From CAZYTM01 sp964649725 (GTDB taxonomy: Bacteria > Desulfobacterota > Desulfuromonadia > Geobacterales > Geobacteraceae), in NCBI GenBank assembly GCA_964649725.1, contig CAZYTM010000001.1, forward strand, positions 310,001 to 374,000: a stretch of DNA of 64,000 bases. Reading direction: 5' to 3'. Shown one piece after another: positions 40,468-49,033 of the stretch (the first letter of the stretch is position 1; every line of letters begins with the position of its first letter). The position numbers and the translations under genes were made by a program. The notes below the pieces were generated by a model, which searched no databases, was not told the DNA's origin, and worked only from the letters and a program-made list of their open reading frames with translations.

Positions 40468-40533
40468 GGGGGACGGTTCTTCTTTTCATCAGAAATATCA
40501 GCATCTTTTGAAATATTTTAGGCTGCCGTCCCC
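40468..40533. repeat. REPIN-like palindrome A
   Basis: GGGGGACGGTTCTTC at the left and GGCTGCCGTCCCC at the right are inverted around an AT-rich core (GAAATATCA). A related copy lies at 42660-42723. Confidence 0.65.
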
Positions 40534-40606
40534 AACTTTCAGGTACCGGCCCTTCATTTCATTATTCCACTCTGCCTGACTGCCCGCGAACGCCCGCGGC
40601 TTTGTC

Positions 40607-42478
40607 TCAATCGCTGATCAGAATCTGTGCTTTCAGGTCCTTGGCGATATTGAGCATGATTTTTTTGTATTCAGTAGCATATTGCGGTGAACAAATATTT
40701 GTGGCGGTTTTGTCCCTGAGTTCCCGCCTTATTCTGATGCTGTTAGCAGTCTGGCGATAGGTAGCCTGGTAATCGATTATCCGACTCTTTATCTCAATAT
40801 CTTTTGGTACACTGACTATCTTTACCTGTGACGGGAATTCCAGTTCGTACTCTTCTATACTGGCACCACCGCTGCAGGTGTGATCCTTGTTCGGCAGAGG
40901 TTCGTAGGCGTTGTGCAGAAAACCGGAGATCGGGAAATAGGAAAGGACCACCGGTCTGACTGCCAGACCGGTTGCACTGCCAACCGGAATGAAGTCCTCC
41001 AGCTTGTAGGAGATAGATATCCTGTAGCTGTCGAGCAGCTCGGCAGGGTCATCCTTCTGCAGTGTGGCAGTTCCGTGAATCCCCTGTGACTCAAGCATCC
41101 TGCCGGCTATCAGCTCTTCCTGCTCACGGGGGATGAGGCGCCAGACCGCCCTGGCTCCTATACCGGGCAGCCCTTTCAACTGCAAGCTGGTCTCACCGGT
41201 GGCGGAACCGTTTTCGTTGATGCGGAGTCTGGTCTGCATCAACTGCTCATTGCCGTTCTGGGCAGTGGCAGGGGTCTTCAGCCCCTCTTTGAAATTGCTG
41301 ACCAGCAGGACCGGCTTCTCGCCGAGCGTGTCTGGAAGGATGCCGTACGGCATGATCGATGAGGTGGAATCGAGGAAGAGGTTGAATGCCGGGATGTAGC
41401 TGATGACATGGTTGACTGCCGAGACAACCGGAATTTCCGGCAGCTGGTAGAGCAAGCCGGCATTGATCAATGCCTGTTCGCTGACGATGTTCTTTGCCGC
41501 CAGCAGCGCCTGTAGCAAGGTCGCGTGGTCTTTGCAGTCCCCCTGCTTGTTGTCGAGTACGACATCGAGGTCGCGCGGCACAACAGCGCCGATACCGATG
41601 CAGTTGCCACCGTAGGAGATATTCCTGGTCACCCAGTTGTAGAGGGCCTGCGCCTGTGCTTCCGGTCTGTTCCTGTCAGCAACGATCTCTTTTGCCAGCT
41701 GTTTCACCCGGTCGGTTACCGCTGCCTTGGGTGTGGCCCTGGAGCCATAGGCATCGGTGATCTCCCTGTAGTTTTTGAAGGTGGAGAGATAGAGCGAAGG
41801 GTTCTCGCCGATCTTCGAGATACCGTTATCGGCCGGCGTCCATTTCTCCGGGGTCTTGTTCTGGTAAGTCCAGCGCAGCAACTGGCGGCCATCCCGCACA
41901 ACCGGCTTGTCCGCCTTGAGGAAGAAACTCTGCTGTTTCAGCTGCATGCTGGCCGGCGCGCTGACTTCGACGACAATATCGTCGTATGCCTTATAGCGGG
42001 AGAAGTTGTGCGCCGCAGAGAACTGGTTCGGGAATATTCCCACCGTATTGGTAATCCGGTAGGAGAGGAAAACAGTATCTCCGACCGCCAGATCCGGGAA
42101 GAGCACGGAGATGGTCGTTTCGTCCGAATAGAGTGGTGAGGCGTTTTTATAGCCGCTGTTGACGGTTACCTGATAGCTGCTTTTCGGTACATCGATCCGC
42201 TGGCCCGACTTCTTCAGCGTGTACGCATCGAGAATCTCACCCTTGGCGACACTGGTGCTGAAGGTGACATAGGCTTTCTTGTTCGATTCCAGAGCGCTCT
42301 CTTTCAGCACGGTACCTGACCACTTCTGTGTCTCCAGATAAGAACCGTCATTGTTGATATCGTAAGCAATATGCCAGGAGTTGTAACGGACTGAGAGGTC
42401 GGCCTCGGCCATCAGCTCGGCAGCGGCAGGTGAAACCAGCATGACAAGTAAAATGATCGGCAGAATAAATTTAATCAT
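40607..42478 (-). CDS. Exported DUF3857/transglutaminase-like protein
   Basis: A 623-residue protein with a signal peptide at residues 1-20 (MIKFILPIILLVMLVSPAAA). A DUF3857 beta-sandwich region follows (to about residue 250), then a transglutaminase-like core with Cys in NKQGDCKDHATLLQALL, His in AVNHVISYIP and Asp in FLDSTSS. A DUF2569-like beta-rich C terminus ends the chain. The substrate is unknown. Start ATG 42478 directly after AGGAGGAGAG. It is a second transglutaminase-like protein in this window, of a different family from the one at 9077. Confidence 0.85.
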   Translation of the reverse strand: MIKFILPIILLVMLVSPAAAELMAEADLSVRYNSWHIAYDINNDGSYLETQKWSGTVLKESALESNKKAYVTFSTSVAKGEILDAYTLKKSGQRIDVPKSSYQVTVNSGYKNASPLYSDETTISVLFPDLAVGDTVFLSYRITNTVGIFPNQFSAAHNFSRYKAYDDIVVEVSAPASMQLKQQSFFLKADKPVVRDGRQLLRWTYQNKTPEKWTPADNGISKIGENPSLYLSTFKNYREITDAYGSRATPKAAVTDRVKQLAKEIVADRNRPEAQAQALYNWVTRNISYGGNCIGIGAVVPRDLDVVLDNKQGDCKDHATLLQALLAAKNIVSEQALINAGLLYQLPEIPVVSAVNHVISYIPAFNLFLDSTSSIMPYGILPDTLGEKPVLLVSNFKEGLKTPATAQNGNEQLMQTRLRINENGSATGETSLQLKGLPGIGARAVWRLIPREQEELIAGRMLESQGIHGTATLQKDDPAELLDSYRISISYKLEDFIPVGSATGLAVRPVVLSYFPISGFLHNAYEPLPNKDHTCSGGASIEEYELEFPSQVKIVSVPKDIEIKSRIIDYQATYRQTANSIRIRRELRDKTATNICSPQYATEYKKIMLNIAKDLKAQILISD

Positions 42479-42659
42479 CTCTCCTCCTGGTTGAGTGCTA
42501 TTTAGAACCATATAAGGGGTCGGCCCTTGCCCCCTTCTCTCATCCCATCCTTTATTGTTAATTGGTGCATTTAATATCGACTCTGGCTATGCCGTTGGTT
42601 AAGGTCCAGTTGGTTTGGATGACATTCCTTTGATTGACTCTATGATTTAGCGCTATTTA

Positions 42660-42723
42660 GGGACGGTTCTCGTTTTTACTCTAAATATCATTTAGTTCTG
42701 AAGCAATTAAGGTCGCCGTTCCC
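42660..42723. repeat. REPIN-like palindrome B
   Basis: GGGACGGTTCTCG at the left and GGTCGCCGTTCCC at the right are inverted around CTAAATATCA. It shares end sequences and core with palindrome A at 40468. Confidence 0.65.
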
Positions 42724-42791
42724 ATACGCCCAATAATTATTTCACAACAACTTGAATTAGCTGGAATATTTAAAAGTTGCCCCCGTTTATC

Positions 42792-42899
42792 CTAGAGCTT
42801 TTGCTCTCCATCCCAGCGCGCCTCTATGCTGCGCAGCTGTTCCAGAAGCCCCTTTTCATGAAAAGCGATACGTAGCGGCACCAGGTCGTCATCCTTAAA
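42792..42899 (-). pseudogene. Decayed fragment related to the 118-aa protein
   Basis: The minus strand encodes LVPLRIAFHEKGLLEQLRS, then ARWDGEQKL and a stop. This aligns with VSVIVAYSEKVLREKLKRVGGRW and NPEEKLW of the 118-aa protein at 39660. The N-terminal half is missing and a run of nine G abuts the 5' end. It is a remnant, not a gene. Confidence 0.5.
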
Positions 42900-42935
42900 C
42901 GGGGGGGGGAAAGGTGCACTCCCCTATTAATGCCC

Positions 42936-43052
42936 TTATTTCGGGTCTCTTTTCGGTTCTTTCTCCTTCTTCTCTTTCAACACTTTTGCCTGTTTGTTTG
43001 ACTTCTGTTTCTCGACCTTGTCTTTGTCCTTTTTCCCGCCTTTGTCTCCCAT
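42936..43052 (-). CDS. Small Lys-rich protein, 38 aa
   Basis: A very short, highly basic protein: MGDKGGKKDKDK at the N terminus, then a Lys/Glu/Gln-rich helix-forming stretch (VEKQKSNKQAKVLKEK) and PKRDPK at the end. ATG 43052 is preceded by AAGGAG at 7 nt, an optimal site, and the frame ends in TAA at 42936. Similar MGDKGGKKDKDK-type small proteins are known to me from Geobacter-like genomes. Function unknown; the charge suggests nucleic-acid or ribosome contact. Confidence 0.68.
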   Translation of the reverse strand: MGDKGGKKDKDKVEKQKSNKQAKVLKEKKEKEPKRDPK

Positions 43053-43143
43053 TCTTAGTCTCCTTAATTAAAGAAATTAGGGTCACTCCCCTTTAACCAC
43101 TCTGTGCTCTCAGCCTATCTGTGGCAGATAATCCCAAAAACAC

Positions 43144-43179
43144 AAAAAACCGCCCTACGGTTACCCGTCAACGGCGGCT
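43144..43179 (-). terminator. Structured terminator upstream of the small Lys-rich gene
   Basis: On the minus strand AGCCGCC pairs with GGCGGTT, enclosing a second hairpin (ACGG-GTAA-CCGT), and six T follow. It lies about 90 nt upstream of the small gene's start and about 160 nt after the previous terminator. It could therefore end a short transcript or act as a leader attenuator. Confidence 0.55.
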
Positions 43180-43339
43180 GGTTTGCTAGTCCCTGACATC
43201 CATCCATGACATCCTTTCTGAAGAAAATCTAATTGAATCTACTGTGCAGTCTGCCTCCTGTCAAGCAAAAGTATCAGCCAGCAACTTCTCAAAACCGTAA
43301 ATAAATGAGTTGATTCCGTACGTCTTAGCGATCATCTGC

Positions 43340-43376
43340 AAAAAAAAGGCGGCGGCACCATACAGATGCCACCGCC
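43340..43376 (-). terminator. Intrinsic terminator of the exported-protein gene
   Basis: GGCGGTGGCA and TGCCGCCGCC pair 9 of 10 on the minus strand, followed by seven T (complement of 43341-43347). It lies 25 bp after the stop of the gene ending at 43402. Confidence 0.8.
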
Positions 43377-43401
43377 GCTCTTCTCCGAAAAGAGTATCAG
43401 C

Positions 43402-44109
43402 TCACCAGGGGATGAATTTCTTCATCGTATCCTTCAGATTGACACTGGTACCATCATCAGGTGGCGGCAAGGCGTCCTTCCGCCGCCGCTCTTCCTGCAT
43501 CTGCCGTTTCGCCTCCATCCGGTTCTTCTCATCTTCTTGCGCTGCCAGGTCGGCCTTTCTGGTCGCCTCGTCGTTTGCCGCCTGCTGCTCTTTGGTGCTC
43601 TGCTGCAGCGTCAGATCGACATTGCCGGCACTTATCAGATGGATGCCGTTGGTCTTCGGTTTCCCGTCCCCCAGGGTCATGTTCGATTCGTCTTTCCGTA
43701 CTGTCCATTTGTTGCTGCCGATCGGCCGGTCGTAATGCACCTCGCAGTTATAGAGGTAGTAATTGCCGCTGCTGTCGACCGCTTTGGTCACCGCGATCAG
43801 GTTCCCCTCGATATGGTCGATCGGTTGCCAGGATGCGGCACGGACCCTTCTGGTGCTGTAGCTCTTGACATAATAGGCCTTGGGCTGGGGGAGGTTTTTC
43901 TCCGTCACCCAGGAGGGGAAAAGCTTCTGCGCATCCTTGATAAAGGTGCTTACCGGCGGGCCGTCGGCCGGATTATCGGTGTTGTCCAGGGTGATGTTGA
44001 TGCCGCCGGCATTGGAATCGATGTAGGTGTAGCCGTCGGCAAAACAGTACGCCGACATGGTTGCCGCGACTAAAAGCAGCGATAATCCGAGCAGTCTGAC
44101 AGCTTTCAT
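43402..44109 (-). CDS. Exported hypothetical protein
   Basis: A 235-residue secreted protein. A signal peptide (MKAVRLLGLSLLLVAATMSAYCFA) precedes a beta-rich domain of about 145 residues (YTYIDSNAGGINITLDN, YYVKSYSTRRVRAASWQPID, YYLYNCEVHYDRP). A charged helical tail rich in Glu, Lys, Arg and Gln follows. I do not recognise the family. The tail could be a coiled coil. A strong terminator directly follows, so it is a single-gene unit; the small Lys-rich gene lies downstream. Confidence 0.7.
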   Translation of the reverse strand: MKAVRLLGLSLLLVAATMSAYCFADGYTYIDSNAGGINITLDNTDNPADGPPVSTFIKDAQKLFPSWVTEKNLPQPKAYYVKSYSTRRVRAASWQPIDHIEGNLIAVTKAVDSSGNYYLYNCEVHYDRPIGSNKWTVRKDESNMTLGDGKPKTNGIHLISAGNVDLTLQQSTKEQQAANDEATRKADLAAQEDEKNRMEAKRQMQEERRRKDALPPPDDGTSVNLKDTMKKFIPW

Positions 44110-44350
44110 AAACCCTCCTCTTTTGTTAGTGGTGAATACGACAAACCTTGAAACAGTGCCGCTCTGCAGTGGTTTTACGTGAACCGCGAAATTTGGCCTG
44201 TCTGTGGCGCCGGGGAGTGTCGGATAGTGACCTTATTACTTTTCGACCGACCGGGAGAAATATTTAGGTGATTTTTTTGCTGGGGCGATCAAGAGGAATA
44301 GCTATTCTACAGTGCAGCAGCTTGCATCTGCAATCCGATACCTGGCAGCT
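44110..44350. other. Intergenic gap without recognised feature
   Basis: These 241 bp separate two minus-strand genes. They probably include the promoter of the exported-protein gene. No hairpin with a T-run, short reading frame with a ribosome-binding site, or repeat was seen. Confidence 0.5.
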
Positions 44351-45784
44351 TCACAGATAGGGGGAGAAGAGCTTTGCCGTGGCATCGCGCACCTTTTCCA
44401 GATAGGGGCGGCCGTCGGCGTCAGCCAGGGTGATCTGCCGGGAAATGGCGAGGGTGGCACTGCACTTTGCCTCCATGGCGCTGGTGAAGTGGGGGTCGTA
44501 GACCTCCAGATTGAACTCGAAATTGAGCCTCAGGCTGCGCGGGTCGAGATTGGCCGAGCCGATCAGGCTCCAGATACCGTCCACCAGCAGCAGTTTGCTA
44601 TGGACAAATGGGGCTGGCTGGTAGAAGACCTTGATATCATGCTGCAGCAGTTCCCAGAGATAGGCGCGGGTCGCCCAGTGGACAAAGGGGAGATTGTTCT
44701 GCGCCGGCAGGATCAGGGTAACCTCTACGCCGCGCAGGGCGGTGGTGGCCAATGCGGTTATCAGCGGCCTGTCCGGGATGAAGTAGGGGGTCATGATGCA
44801 GACCCGCTCCCTGGCGCAGGCGAGGGCCCCCATGATGATCCAGTGCAGCTTGCGGAAATCCTTGTCCGGCCCGTCGCTCACCGCCCGGCAGAGGGCCGGA
44901 CCGCTGGCGGCTATGGCCGGGAAAAACTCCTCCCGGTCGACCAGTTCGCCACTGACAAAGTACCAGTCCTCGAGAAAGACCCGCTGCAGATAGGTGACCA
45001 CCGGTCCGGTGAGGCGGAAATGGATATCCTGTACCGATGAGTGGGGGTGCGGCAGCTCCAGCAGGTGGCGGTCACCGATGTTCATCCCGCCGGTGAAGGC
45101 GAGCGAGCCATCGACCACCAGCAATTTGCGGTGGTTGCGCAGGTTCACATACCCCCCCTGGCGAAGCGGCAGGAAACGGCCGACCCGGACCTTTGTCCCC
45201 TTCAGCAGCTTGCGCGCGGTCGGATTGGAATATTTCTCCCCCAGGCTGTCGACGATCACCCGCACCTCGACCCCCCGTTCCGCTGCCCGCTGCAGTGCTG
45301 CGACGAACTGCCGGCCGGTAAGGTCGCCGTCAAAGATATAGGTGGAGAGATTGACCGACTGGTTTGCACTCTCAATGGCGGCCAGCATCGCCGGATATGC
45401 AGCCTCGCCATTCTGCAGCGGGGCGAGCTGGTTGCCGGCCACCAGCGGAGCCCGCACCACCCGGTCAGCCAGCCGCCGCAACTCGACAAACTGCAGGCCC
45501 CAGGGGGGGAGCGGGCCGGCCGGTTCCTGCACCGCCGATGCCGGCAAGCTGTCCCAACCTGCCTTGCGCCGGCCGCTCTCCAGCCACTGCCTTGCCTTGC
45601 GGTGAATCCGGTTGACCCCCATGCTCCAGTAGAAGAGCGGCCCGAAGAGCGGTACCGTGAGGCAGAGGGTGATCCATCCGAGCGCCGAACGGGGGTCCCG
45701 CTTCAAAAGCAGGGCGTGCAGCGCTGCAGCCAGAGATATGGCGAGCAGACCTGCAATCAGGATGATCCAGAAGAGATGATCCAC
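44351..45784 (-). CDS. cls: Cardiolipin synthase (phospholipase D family)
   Basis: Makes cardiolipin from phosphatidylglycerol at the inner membrane. Two N-terminal membrane helices (about residues 3-22 and 37-55) are followed by two HKD motifs: NHRKLLVVDGSLAFTGGMN near residue 215 and VHSKLLLVDGIWSLIGSANLDPRS near residue 395. The 477 residues match bacterial Cls enzymes. It is transcribed divergently from htpX. No partner gene is adjacent. Confidence 0.93.
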   Translation of the reverse strand: MDHLFWIILIAGLLAISLAAALHALLLKRDPRSALGWITLCLTVPLFGPLFYWSMGVNRIHRKARQWLESGRRKAGWDSLPASAVQEPAGPLPPWGLQFVELRRLADRVVRAPLVAGNQLAPLQNGEAAYPAMLAAIESANQSVNLSTYIFDGDLTGRQFVAALQRAAERGVEVRVIVDSLGEKYSNPTARKLLKGTKVRVGRFLPLRQGGYVNLRNHRKLLVVDGSLAFTGGMNIGDRHLLELPHPHSSVQDIHFRLTGPVVTYLQRVFLEDWYFVSGELVDREEFFPAIAASGPALCRAVSDGPDKDFRKLHWIIMGALACARERVCIMTPYFIPDRPLITALATTALRGVEVTLILPAQNNLPFVHWATRAYLWELLQHDIKVFYQPAPFVHSKLLLVDGIWSLIGSANLDPRSLRLNFEFNLEVYDPHFTSAMEAKCSATLAISRQITLADADGRPYLEKVRDATAKLFSPYL

Positions 45785-45977
45785 ACAACTCCTTTTCTTC
45801 GGCTGCTGCAGCCCCTGCCAGGAGGATAAAAACCCCGAACCGACAGGACAAGATTAGCCAACCTTCCACTTAAGTCAAGGAGTTATGCTGCCGGGAACTA
45901 CCCCTTGAAGTTTTACCGGTCAATGATTATAATGATTTGGCAGGTAAGACAAAGAAAAATAAAGAGGTGCAACAGAT

Positions 45978-46835
45978 ATGAACGGTTTCAAGACCACAGT
46001 TCTCATGGCTCTCCTGACCGGTCTGCTGGTGGTAGCAGGCGGAGCGATCGGCGGCAAGGGGGGGATGACCTTTGCGCTTATCATGGCCGGGGTGATGAAT
46101 TTTGTCTCCTACTGGTTCTCCGACAAGATCGTACTCGCCATGTACGGTGCCCAGCAGGTGGAGGAGCACCAATACCCGGAATTCTACGGCTTGGTGCGGC
46201 AACTGGCATCCCAGGCCAATATACCGATGCCAAAGGTCTACATCATCCCGTCGGAGACGCCGAACGCCTTTGCTACCGGCCGCGACCCTGAACATGCGGC
46301 GGTGGCCGCGACAGCCGGTATTATGCGAATCCTGACCCGCGAAGAGCTGATGGGGGTAATGGCCCATGAACTGGCCCATGTGAAGAACCGCGACATCCTC
46401 ATCTCCACCATCGCGGCCACCATTGCCGGTGCCATTACCTACCTGGCCAACATGGCCCAGTGGGCGGCAATATTCGGCGGCCGGGACCGTGACGACGAAG
46501 GGGGGGGACTGTTCGGCATGATCATGATGGCTATTGTCGCACCGATTGCGGCGATGCTGATCCAGATGGCGATCTCCCGCTCCAGGGAATATGGTGCCGA
46601 CCGTGGCGGGGCAGAGATCTCCGGCAATCCGTTACTGTTAGCCGGCGCCCTGCGCAAGCTGGAGATGGCCAACCAGCAGATACCGATGCAGGCCAATCCG
46701 GCCTCGGCCCATATGTTTATCGTCAACCCGCTCACCGGCGGCGGGCTGATGTCCCTCTTCTCTACCCACCCGCCGATGCAGGAGCGGGTAAGACGTCTGG
46801 AAGAGATGGCCGCCTACGGCCAGCACCGCAGCTAA
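45978..46835 (+). CDS. htpX: HtpX-family membrane zinc metalloprotease
   Basis: An integral-membrane protease for quality control of membrane proteins. Two N-terminal helices (residues about 5-20 and 24-48), the zinc motif HELAHVKNRD near residue 135, two further helices around 150-200, and the third ligand Glu in SRSREYGADRGGAEIS. 285 residues is normal. Divergent from cls, with about 190 bp between them. Confidence 0.94.
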   Translation: MNGFKTTVLMALLTGLLVVAGGAIGGKGGMTFALIMAGVMNFVSYWFSDKIVLAMYGAQQVEEHQYPEFYGLVRQLASQANIPMPKVYIIPSETPNAFATGRDPEHAAVAATAGIMRILTREELMGVMAHELAHVKNRDILISTIAATIAGAITYLANMAQWAAIFGGRDRDDEGGGLFGMIMMAIVAPIAAMLIQMAISRSREYGADRGGAEISGNPLLLAGALRKLEMANQQIPMQANPASAHMFIVNPLTGGGLMSLFSTHPPMQERVRRLEEMAAYGQHRS

Positions 46836-46864
46836 GCAAACTGTCCATAACATGCAAATAACAG

Positions 46865-46890
46865 ACAGCGCCGGCTTCTGCCTGCGCTGT
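46865..46890. other. Stem-loop between htpX and rsmB
   Basis: ACAGCGCCGGC, a TTCT loop and GCCTGCGCTGT pair with a single mismatch. There is no T-run, so it is not a classical terminator. It sits 30 nt before the rsmB start and could act on mRNA stability or translation. Confidence 0.4.
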
Positions 46891-46919
46891 TCCTCTCTCC
46901 GCTGCCGGAAAGGACCCGC

Positions 46920-48272
46920 TTGACCACTACTGCCAACCCACGTCGTATCGCCCTTGACATCCTGCTCCGGATTGCCCGGGAAAAGGCCTTTGCTGACCAG
47001 TTGCTCGACCATGAGTTGACCCATGGCAATCTGCAGGGACCGGACCGGGGGCTACTGACCGAACTGGTCTACGGTGTCAGTCGCTGGCAGGGGAGACTCG
47101 ACCATATCCTCAGCCAATGTTCCAGCCGGCCGCTGGCCAGACTGGAGCGACAGGTACTGGTGCTGCTTCGGCTGGGGCTCTACCAGGTCATCATGCTCGA
47201 CCGGATACCGGTTTCGGCGGCAGTGAACGAGACGGTCAAGCTGGCCAACGCTCTGGTCCCGAAGGCGGCCGGTTTTATCAATGCCGTGCTTCGCCAGGCC
47301 GACCGGGAGCGGGAAAAAATCAGCTACCCCGACCAGCAGCAAGATACTGCCGCTTATCTGGCAGCCCGCTACTCGGAACCGCTCTGGCTCACCAGCCAAT
47401 GGCTGCAGCAGCTTGGTCCGGCAGAGGCGGAGCAGCTCGCCAGAGCGATGAACGAACCGCCCCCGCTCACCATCCGCAGCAATACCCTGCGCTGCGAGCG
47501 GGGGGAGCTGCTGCAAATCCTCGGCAACGAAGGGGCGCTGGCCGAACCTTGTCGTTACGCGCCGGACGGGATAATCCTGCGCGGTGCGCCGCAGCCGGTC
47601 AGCCGACTGCAAAGCTTTCAACAAGGTCTATGGACTGTCCAGGACGAAGCCGCCCAGCTGGTCAGCCTGCTCCTGGCGCCTGCGGCAGGGGATAAAGTGC
47701 TCGACCTCTGTGCCGCACCAGGCGGCAAATCGACCCATCTTGCCCAGATGATGGCTAACCAGGGGGAGATAACTGCTTGCGATGTCAACCAGCGGAAACT
47801 CGACCTGGTCAATGAAACCGCCAGACGGCTCGGCATCACCAGCATCACCACCCGTCTCCTCAACCCGGCTGCCACAGCCAGCAGGTTGGGGCGCGAGCAG
47901 TTCCAGCGGATCATGATCGACGCCCCCTGCTCCGGGCTCGGGGTCCTTCGCCGCAACCCGGAGGGGAAATGGCGCAAGACCCTGGCCGACATCACCCAGC
48001 TGGCAGCCCAGCAACGTCTCCTCCTCGGCCTGGCAGCAGAACGACTGGCAGAGAACGGTATCCTTGTCTATGCCACCTGTTCCACCAGCGAGGCGGAAAA
48101 CGAGGCGGTGATCGACGATTTCCTTTCGCAGCAGCCCGATTTTGTGCTAGAAGATGTAAAAGAGCTCTTCCCTGATCTGGCCGGCTTCGCTACCAGCCGC
48201 GGTCTCTTCCGCAGCTGGCCGCACCGTCAGGGGATGGACGGCTTCTGTGCCGCCCGGCTGCGGAAAAGATAA
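46920..48272 (+). CDS. rsmB: 16S rRNA (cytosine967-C5)-methyltransferase
   Basis: Methylates C967 of 16S rRNA. The N-terminal NusB-like RNA-binding domain (RRIALDILLRIAREKAFAD, to residue about 135) is followed by the SAM-dependent methyltransferase with VLDLCAAPGGKSTHLAQ, the DAPCSGLGVLRRNPEGKW motif with the first catalytic Cys, and YATCSTSEAENE with the second. 450 residues is typical. Start is TTG 46920 after AAAGGA; the conserved N terminus begins within ten residues. First of a plus-strand run with rpe, a Nudix gene and a diguanylate cyclase. Confidence 0.94.
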   Translation: MTTTANPRRIALDILLRIAREKAFADQLLDHELTHGNLQGPDRGLLTELVYGVSRWQGRLDHILSQCSSRPLARLERQVLVLLRLGLYQVIMLDRIPVSAAVNETVKLANALVPKAAGFINAVLRQADREREKISYPDQQQDTAAYLAARYSEPLWLTSQWLQQLGPAEAEQLARAMNEPPPLTIRSNTLRCERGELLQILGNEGALAEPCRYAPDGIILRGAPQPVSRLQSFQQGLWTVQDEAAQLVSLLLAPAAGDKVLDLCAAPGGKSTHLAQMMANQGEITACDVNQRKLDLVNETARRLGITSITTRLLNPAATASRLGREQFQRIMIDAPCSGLGVLRRNPEGKWRKTLADITQLAAQQRLLLGLAAERLAENGILVYATCSTSEAENEAVIDDFLSQQPDFVLEDVKELFPDLAGFATSRGLFRSWPHRQGMDGFCAARLRKR

Positions 48273-48355
48273 ACGGCCATCAGCCCCCCCCAGCTGCCCC
48301 TCTCACCGGTGGGTTGCATCTGAGGGGGAGCGAAAGAATATCATCTGGAGGAAGC

Positions 48356-49021
48356 ATGAAAAAGATCGCACCTTCGATCCTCTCCGCCGACTTCGCCCGC
48401 CTCGGCGAGGAGATAAAGGCGGTCGAAGCGGCCGGCGCCGATTATATCCATATCGATGTCATGGATGGCCACTTTGTCCCGAACATCACCATCGGCCCCC
48501 TGGTGGTGGAGGCGGTGCGGAAGATCACCCGGCTCCCCCTCGACGTCCACCTGATGATCGCCGACCCGGACCGGTACATCCCTGACTTTGCCAAGGCTGG
48601 CGCCGACATCATCGTCGCCCATGTCGAAGCGACCAATCACCTGCATCGCACCATCCAGCTGATCAAGTCTTGCGGCGCCAGGGCCGGGGTATCGCTCAAT
48701 CCGGCCACCCCGCTCCATTTCCTCGACTACGTCCTCGACGAACTCGACCTGGTACTGCTGATGACCGTCAACCCCGGTTTTGGCGGCCAGTCGTTCATCG
48801 ATGCCTCCCTGCCGAAGATCCAGGCACTGCGGGGGATGCTCGACAAACGGGGACTGGAGGCTGAACTGGAGGTGGATGGCGGGGTCAAGACCGATAATAT
48901 CGCCCGCATCGCCCATGCCGGTGCCGATGTCTTTGTCGCCGGCAGCGCGGTTTTCGGCAGCGCCGACTACGCCACCACCATAAAAGAGTTGAAGCGGCTT
49001 GCCAAAGAGCCAATATTGTAG
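48356..49021 (+). CDS. rpe: Ribulose-phosphate 3-epimerase
   Basis: Interconverts ribulose-5-phosphate and xylulose-5-phosphate. A TIM barrel of 221 residues with the metal ligands in APSILSADFARLGEE, HIDVMDGHFVPN and DVHLMI; the phosphate-binding region NPGFGGQSFI and VDGGVK are present. Start ATG 48356 after TGGAGGAAGC; the upstream in-frame codons are not conserved. It lies about 80 bp after rsmB and 12 bp before the Nudix gene. Confidence 0.96.
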   Translation: MKKIAPSILSADFARLGEEIKAVEAAGADYIHIDVMDGHFVPNITIGPLVVEAVRKITRLPLDVHLMIADPDRYIPDFAKAGADIIVAHVEATNHLHRTIQLIKSCGARAGVSLNPATPLHFLDYVLDELDLVLLMTVNPGFGGQSFIDASLPKIQALRGMLDKRGLEAELEVDGGVKTDNIARIAHAGADVFVAGSAVFGSADYATTIKELKRLAKEPIL

Positions 49022-49033
49022 CAAGAGCATTTT

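Noticed and set aside
42914..43096. 60-codon plus-strand frame opposite the small Lys-rich gene
   Set aside because: No ribosome-binding site. The minus-strand 38-aa gene with AAGGAG explains the region.
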